From the NCBI GenBank assembly GCA_035544515.1, contig DATKEG010000119.1:1-18563 (forward strand): a stretch of DNA of 18,563 nt, given 5' to 3'. The stretch comes from DATKEG01 sp035544515. GTDB lineage: Bacteria > Acidobacteriota > Vicinamibacteria > Fen-336. The notes below the pieces were generated by a model. That model was given only the letters and a program-made list of their open reading frames with translations. It made no database searches and was not told where the DNA came from. Within the stretch, counting starts at the first letter, position 1. Every line of letters starts with the position of its first letter. Both the position numbers and the translations under genes were made by a program. Of the stretch, positions 14,231 to 18,563 are shown one piece after another.

Positions 14231-16336
14231 TTACGTGAGGCGCGCGCCGGGGCGGTTCCGCCGGCCCGGCCGCAACGCCCGGGCCGGTGGAGGCGATCCC
14301 TCGCCGGCGGCGGGTGAGGACCCCGGCCCGGGCTCGATGGCGGGCGTGATGGCCATCGCGGGAAGCCTCACCCGGAACGTGGCCCCGCGGCCGGCGCCCT
14401 CGCTCTCGGCCTCCACGGTGCCTCCGTGCAGCTCCACGATATGGCGGACGATGGCCAGCCCCAGGCCCAGGCCACCGTGGGCGCGGGTGGTGGAGCCGTC
14501 GGCCTGGCGGAAGCGCTCGAAGACGTGGGGCAGGAACGCGGGCTCGATGCCGGCGCCGGTGTCGCTCACGACCAGATCCACACGGCCGTGGCCGCTCGCG
14601 ACCCGCACCTCGACCCGGCCGCCCGCCGGCGTGAACTTCAGGGCGTTCGAGAGGAGGTTCCAGGCCACCTGCTGCAGCCGGGACGCGTCGCCGGCGACAA
14701 ACCCGGCCTCGGGGTCGATGCGCACCTCGAGGGCGATGGCCTTGGCTTCCGCCGTGGGCTTGACCGTGTCGAGCGCGGCCTCCACCACCGCGCCCAGGCC
14801 CACGCTGGCCAGGCGGATCCGGAACTGGCCCGAGATGATGCGCGACACGTCGAGCACGTCGTTGACCAGCTCGGTCTGGATGCGCGCGTTGCGGAGGATC
14901 GTCTCCAGGGCCCGTTGCGTCGTCCGCTGGTCGAGCTCGCCGCCGCGCAGCAGCTCGGTCCAGCCCACGATCGCGTTGAGCGGCGTGCGCAGCTCGTGCG
15001 AGAGGGTGGCCAGGAAGTCGTCCTTCAGCCGGTTCGCGCTCTCCGCCGCCGCGCGCGCGGCCTGCTCGTCGCGCATCAGGTGGGCATTCTCCACCGCGGC
15101 GGCGGCCCGGCTGGCCAGCGCCGTCACCAGATCGCGGTCCTCGGCCGTGTAGGGGGGCCCCGGCCGGTCCCGGAGGAGGGCCAGGGTGCCGAGCACGCGC
15201 CCGCTGGCCAGGAGGGGCGAGACGAGCAGGCTGCTCACACCCATGCGGTCGACGTACTCGCGCAGCTCGGGCCTAGGCGCGGCCGCGAGCAGCTCCTCCG
15301 CCGAGATCCGCGGGCGCCACACGCCCTCGTGGGACCGCACGGCGTGACCCAGCAGCCCGTCGCCGCTGGGGACGTCGCCCAGCGTGGTGGCAAGCAGGGT
15401 CGTCACGCCGGCATCGCGGTGCTGGAACGCGACAGGATGCAGCATCGTCCCGTCGGGCGTGAGCAGGCGCAGGACGCACAGGTCTCCCACCGAGCCGGCC
15501 AGCCGATCCACGACGGCGCGCGCCACGCGGTCGAGGGCCAGGCCGGCCTGCGCCAGCACGTGCGACGTCTCGGCCAGCACGAGCAGGCGGTCCTGTTGCC
15601 GGCGGCGCTCCGTCACGTCCACGGCCGACCCGATGTAGCCGGCGAACGACCCGTCCGCAGCGAAGCGGGGCTGACCGATGTCGAGCAGCCAGCGGTATTC
15701 GCCGTCATGGCGGCGCAGCCGGTACTCGGCCTCGAAACCCGCCCGCCGGTCGAACGCCGCCTGCCAGGCCGCTTGCCAGGAGGCGCGGTCGTCCGGGCAG
15801 AGCCCTTCGAGCCATCCGTGCCCCGCCTCCTGCATCGGCGTGCGGCCGGTGAAGCGGAGCCAGCGCGCGTTGAACCAGTCGCGCAGCCCGTCCGGCGGCG
15901 CCATCCACACCTTGACCGGGGCGCTGTCGGCCATGATGCGGAAGCGGCTCTCGCTCTCGGCCAGCGCGCCGGCCACGCGCTCGCGCGCCACGTTCTCGTG
16001 CGCGGCCCGGCGCTTGTTTCGCCGCGCCGCCGCGTTGAGGCCGGTGATGAGGAGGGCGACCGCGACGAAGACGACGATCCGCGCGGCCGTCTGCTCGTCG
16101 AACGGCGGCGAGGGGTAGCGGGCCGGCAGGAACCACAGCCCGGCCCAGATGCTGAGCACCGTGGCCAGGAGACCGGGCCCCCAGCCGCCGTACCAGGCGG
16201 CCACCATCACCGCCGCGCAATAGGTGGCGAGCGGCGCGGCGACGCCCGCTTCGCTGAAGAGCGCCCAGCGACCGCCCGCGGCCCCGAGCACGGCGATCAC
16301 GGCCACGCCGTAGGCCCTGCCGGCCGTGTACGGCAC
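14231..16336 (-). CDS. Membrane sensor histidine kinase (TM-PAS-GAF-HisKA-HATPase)
   Basis: The protein is about 701 residues. Residues 1-107 hold several membrane helices in a KdpD/DUF4118-like arrangement (AAWYGGWGPGLLATVLS). A PAS domain (about 125-250, ending in IGSAVDVTERRR) and a GAF domain (about 260-425) follow as cytoplasmic sensors. The HisKA dimerisation domain has the phospho-acceptor His in SHELRTPLNAI (H447). The ATPase domain has NLLSNALKFT, DTGAGI and GGLGLGLAIV. A Pro/Gly/Arg-rich tail of about 35 residues ends it; no receiver domain is attached and no response regulator is in the window, so it is an orphan kinase. Start: the ATG at 16345 directly abuts AAAGGAG with no spacing, whereas the in-frame GTG at 16336 sits 9 bases after it, so I prefer the GTG. 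The helicase starts 9 bases after the stop. Confidence 0.9.
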   Translation of the reverse strand: MPYTAGRAYGVAVIAVLGAAGGRWALFSEAGVAAPLATYCAAVMVAAWYGGWGPGLLATVLSIWAGLWFLPARYPSPPFDEQTAARIVVFVAVALLITGLNAAARRNKRRAAHENVARERVAGALAESESRFRIMADSAPVKVWMAPPDGLRDWFNARWLRFTGRTPMQEAGHGWLEGLCPDDRASWQAAWQAAFDRRAGFEAEYRLRRHDGEYRWLLDIGQPRFAADGSFAGYIGSAVDVTERRRQQDRLLVLAETSHVLAQAGLALDRVARAVVDRLAGSVGDLCVLRLLTPDGTMLHPVAFQHRDAGVTTLLATTLGDVPSGDGLLGHAVRSHEGVWRPRISAEELLAAAPRPELREYVDRMGVSSLLVSPLLASGRVLGTLALLRDRPGPPYTAEDRDLVTALASRAAAAVENAHLMRDEQAARAAAESANRLKDDFLATLSHELRTPLNAIVGWTELLRGGELDQRTTQRALETILRNARIQTELVNDVLDVSRIISGQFRIRLASVGLGAVVEAALDTVKPTAEAKAIALEVRIDPEAGFVAGDASRLQQVAWNLLSNALKFTPAGGRVEVRVASGHGRVDLVVSDTGAGIEPAFLPHVFERFRQADGSTTRAHGGLGLGLAIVRHIVELHGGTVEAESEGAGRGATFRVRLPAMAITPAIEPGPGSSPAAGEGSPPPARALRPGRRNRPGARLT

Positions 16337-16345
16337 GCGGATCAT

Positions 16346-16352
16346 CTCCTTT
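16346..16352 (-). promoter_or_regulatory. Strong ribosome binding site that favours a GTG start for the histidine kinase
   Basis: AAAGGAG on the minus strand lies immediately against ATG (16345-16343) and 9 bases from GTG (16336-16334). A Shine-Dalgarno with zero spacing does not work well; 9 bases is close to optimal. This favours the GTG, which shortens the protein by three residues. Confidence 0.6.
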
Positions 16353-16406
16353 GGATGCTAGCACCCGCGCGGCGGCGGCGGATGCCGAGTGTAGAATGCC
16401 GGCTCC

Positions 16407-18563
16407 ATGGTGCGACCCCGCCGCTGGCGCCGCGCGCTCGGCCTGTCCCTGGCCGTGCTGACGCCCGCGTCCGCGGCCCGGTCCGCGCCGCCCGCCCCGC
16501 CCGCCGGCCGGGAGTGGCGCAGCCACGGGGGCGACCCCGGACACACCCAATACTCGCCGTTGACGCAGATCGACACGGCCAACGTGAAGCGGCTGCGGCA
16601 GGCCTGGGTCCACCGCACCGGCGACAAGCGCGAGGACGACCGGTCGCAGATCCAGTGCCAGCCGATCGTGGTCGACGGCGTGCTCTACGCCACCTCGCCC
16701 GCCATCAAGCTGTTCGCGCTCGACGCGGGAAGCGGCCGGCCGCTGTGGACGTTCGACCCGTTCGCCGCCGGCGCCACGGAGCACTCGCTCGGTGTCAGCC
16801 GCGGCGTGACGTATTGGTCGGAGGGGGAGGACCGGCGCATCTTCTTCGCCGCGGGCCAGAAGCTCTACGCGGTGGACGCCCGCACCGGCCGTCCCGCCGA
16901 GGGATTCGGCCGCGGGGGAAGCGTCGACCTCGCGGAGGGCCTCGGCCGCGACGCCCGCGGCATCTACGTCCTTTCGAACACGCCCGGAGCCGTCTATCGC
17001 GATCTGCTCATCGTGGGCTCCCGCGTCTCGGAGGGTCCCGGGCCCGCGGCGCCCGGCCACATCCGGGCCTACGACGTGCGCACGGGGAGGATCCGCTGGA
17101 CGTTCCACACCATCCCGCACCCGGGCGAGCTCGGCTACGACACGTGGCCGCCCGACGCCTGGCGGCGCGCGGGGGGCGCCAACGCGTGGAGCGGCATCAC
17201 GGTGGACCACGAGAGGGGGCTCGTGTTCCTGCCCACCGGCTCCGCCGCCTTCGATTTCTGGGGCGGGAACCGTCACGGCGCGAACCTGTTCGCCAACTGC
17301 CTGCTCGTGCTGAACGCGGCGACGGGCGAGCGCGTCTGGCACTACCAGTTCGTGCACCACGACCTCTGGGACCGCGACCTGCCGGCGGCGCCGGTGCTGG
17401 TCACGGTGAGGCACGAGGGCCGGAGGATCGACGCCGTGGCCCAGGCGACCAAGTCGGGGCACGTGTTCCTCTTCGAGCGCGAGACCGGCCGCGCGCTCTT
17501 TCCCATCGAGGAGCGGCCCGTGCCCCCGTCGGACCTGAAGGGCGAAGAGGCCTGGCCGACGCAGCCCCTGCCGCTCAAGCCGCCGCCCTTCGCCCGCCAG
17601 GTCTTCACCGAGGACGAGGCGACGAGCCTCTCCGAGACGTCGCGCGCGGCCGTGCTCGAGCGGCTGCGCCGGACGCGCACGGGCCGCCCGTTCATCCCGC
17701 CGAGCGAGCAGGGCACGGTCATCTTCCCGGGATTCGACGGTGGGGCGGAGTGGGGTGGCCAGGCCTTCGACCCGGCCACCGGCCTCTTCTACGTCAACTC
17801 CAACGAGATGCCCTGGATCCTCACCATGGTGGAGCTGGAGGTCGGCAAGAAGGGCCAGACGCGGTCGCTCGGCGAGCGCGTCTACAACCGGCACTGCGGG
17901 AGCTGCCACGGCGTCGACTTGAAGGGCGTCTCCCAGATGGCATCGCCGTCGCTCTTGGACCTCGGCCAGCGGCGCCAGAGGACGGACATCGCCCGGCTCC
18001 TGAAGGAGGGCAAGGGCGTGATGCCGGCCTACGGCTGGATGAACACCGCGGAGAGGGATGCGGTCCTGGCCTTCATCCTCCGGGAGACGGACCCCTTCGC
18101 GGACGCCGGTCCGCGCCCCGACCTCGAGGACGAGAGCCCCTACACGATCACCGGGTACAACCGGTTCTTCGACCCGGAGGGCTACCCGGCGGTCAAGCCG
18201 CCGTGGGGCACGCTCAACGCGATCGACCTCGACAAGGGCGAGATCGCCTGGACGGTGCCGCTCGGCGAGCTGCCGGAGCTGACGGCGCGGGGGATCCCGC
18301 CGACGGGTACCGAGAACTACGGCGGCCCGGTAGTGACCGCGGGCGGGCTCGTCTTCATCGGCGGGACCAAGGACGAGAAGTTCCGCGCCTTCGACAAGCG
18401 GACGGGACAGGTCCTCTGGGAGACGTCGCTGCCGGCGGGCGGCTACGCCTCGCCCGCGACCTACGAGGTCGGCGGCAGGCAATACGTGGTGATCGCGGCC
18501 GGCGGCGGCAAGATGGGCACGAAGTCGGGCGACGCGTACGTGGCGTTCGCGCTGCCGGACTGA
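16407..18563 (+). CDS. PQQ-dependent dehydrogenase with internal cytochrome c domain (quinohaemoprotein, glucose-dehydrogenase-like)
   Basis: This 718-residue protein ends with TGA at the window edge. An Arg-rich N-terminus plus hydrophobic stretch (1-27) is a Sec signal, so it works in the periplasm. Propeller repeats typical of PQQ enzymes recur: DAGSGRPLWTF, DVRTGRIRWTF, NAATGERVWHYQ, ERETGRALF, DKRTGQVLWE. The HHDLWDRDLPAAP segment (317-329) matches membrane glucose dehydrogenase relatives, although the N-terminal membrane anchor of that enzyme is absent. Between propeller strands, residues about 485-565 form a c-type cytochrome with C497-x2-C500-H501 and likely distal Met M539 (VMPAYGWM), so electrons can pass from PQQ to an in-built haem. 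The substrate (sugar or alcohol) is unknown. A TAGAAT sequence at 16392-16397 could be a -10 box but lacks a -35. It diverges from the histidine kinase; no PQQ synthesis genes are present here. Confidence 0.92.
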   Translation: MVRPRRWRRALGLSLAVLTPASAARSAPPAPPAGREWRSHGGDPGHTQYSPLTQIDTANVKRLRQAWVHRTGDKREDDRSQIQCQPIVVDGVLYATSPAIKLFALDAGSGRPLWTFDPFAAGATEHSLGVSRGVTYWSEGEDRRIFFAAGQKLYAVDARTGRPAEGFGRGGSVDLAEGLGRDARGIYVLSNTPGAVYRDLLIVGSRVSEGPGPAAPGHIRAYDVRTGRIRWTFHTIPHPGELGYDTWPPDAWRRAGGANAWSGITVDHERGLVFLPTGSAAFDFWGGNRHGANLFANCLLVLNAATGERVWHYQFVHHDLWDRDLPAAPVLVTVRHEGRRIDAVAQATKSGHVFLFERETGRALFPIEERPVPPSDLKGEEAWPTQPLPLKPPPFARQVFTEDEATSLSETSRAAVLERLRRTRTGRPFIPPSEQGTVIFPGFDGGAEWGGQAFDPATGLFYVNSNEMPWILTMVELEVGKKGQTRSLGERVYNRHCGSCHGVDLKGVSQMASPSLLDLGQRRQRTDIARLLKEGKGVMPAYGWMNTAERDAVLAFILRETDPFADAGPRPDLEDESPYTITGYNRFFDPEGYPAVKPPWGTLNAIDLDKGEIAWTVPLGELPELTARGIPPTGTENYGGPVVTAGGLVFIGGTKDEKFRAFDKRTGQVLWETSLPAGGYASPATYEVGGRQYVVIAAGGGKMGTKSGDAYVAFALPD

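Noticed and set aside
11189..14317. 1042-codon open frame antisense to the helicase
   Set aside because: The product is rich in Arg, Ala, Gly, Glu and His with no domain pattern. It is the usual shadow of a GC-rich gene with G/C at third positions; the opposite strand has every Lhr motif.
16392..16397. TAGAAT as a firm -10 promoter for the PQQ dehydrogenase
   Set aside because: It matches five of six bases and is near the start codon, but there is no -35 or extended -10, so it is mentioned only as a possibility.
15705..18482. 925-codon open frame antisense to the PQQ dehydrogenase and running into the kinase gene
   Set aside because: It spans two real genes and an intergenic region and gives a low-complexity Arg/Val/Gly-rich product; no start signal or domain.

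Overview
This is a densely coded, very GC-rich window (by eye around 70% G+C) from a Gram-negative-type bacterium. Exported proteins with Sec or Tat signals, a periplasmic-type PQQ/cytochrome c dehydrogenase, a PilZ protein and a large Lhr helicase fit a soil or subsurface lineage such as Acidobacteriota or Rokubacteria/Methylomirabilota. That placement is inference only; there is no rRNA or marker gene to settle it. I see no tRNA, rRNA, CRISPR array, insertion sequence or phage gene. No stretch over 300 bases lacks a gene; the largest gap is 97 bases (2272-2368).

Layout. At the left edge the first 32 codons of a Tat-exported protein (minus strand, cut by the window) diverge from a Rieske non-haem iron oxygenase (134-1243). 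Convergent to that is a secreted protein of unknown function (1264-2271, minus), then a TauE/SafE-type transporter (2369-3133, minus). The 97-base gap between these two carries two full-match sigma-54 elements, one on each strand. Diverging from the transporter across 26 bases is a 934-residue fusion of DUF2891 and DUF885 (3160-5964). It overlaps tail-to-tail with a PilZ protein (5916-6608, minus) that lies downstream of a nicotinamidase pncA (6663-7304, minus). A GT4 glycosyltransferase (7334-8455) diverges from pncA and overlaps tail-to-tail with a CocE/NonD-type serine hydrolase.

From 16336 down to 8404 there is a minus-strand run with almost no spacing: a membrane sensor histidine kinase, an Lhr-type helicase, a 44-codon remnant of a DUF4406-like gene coupled to the helicase stop by TGATG, and the CocE-type hydrolase. 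Diverging from the kinase is a PQQ-dependent dehydrogenase with a c-type haem domain inserted in its propeller (16407-18563), which ends exactly at the window edge.

The genes do not form one obvious pathway. They read as a compact chromosomal stretch of small transcription units: oxidative metabolism (Rieske enzyme, PQQ dehydrogenase), hydrolases (DUF885, CocE), NAD salvage (PncA), envelope or signalling functions (GT4, PilZ, histidine kinase) and nucleic-acid repair (Lhr). The points most worth a second look are the paired sigma-54 elements, the DUF2891-DUF885 fusion, and the eroded gene at the end of the helicase.
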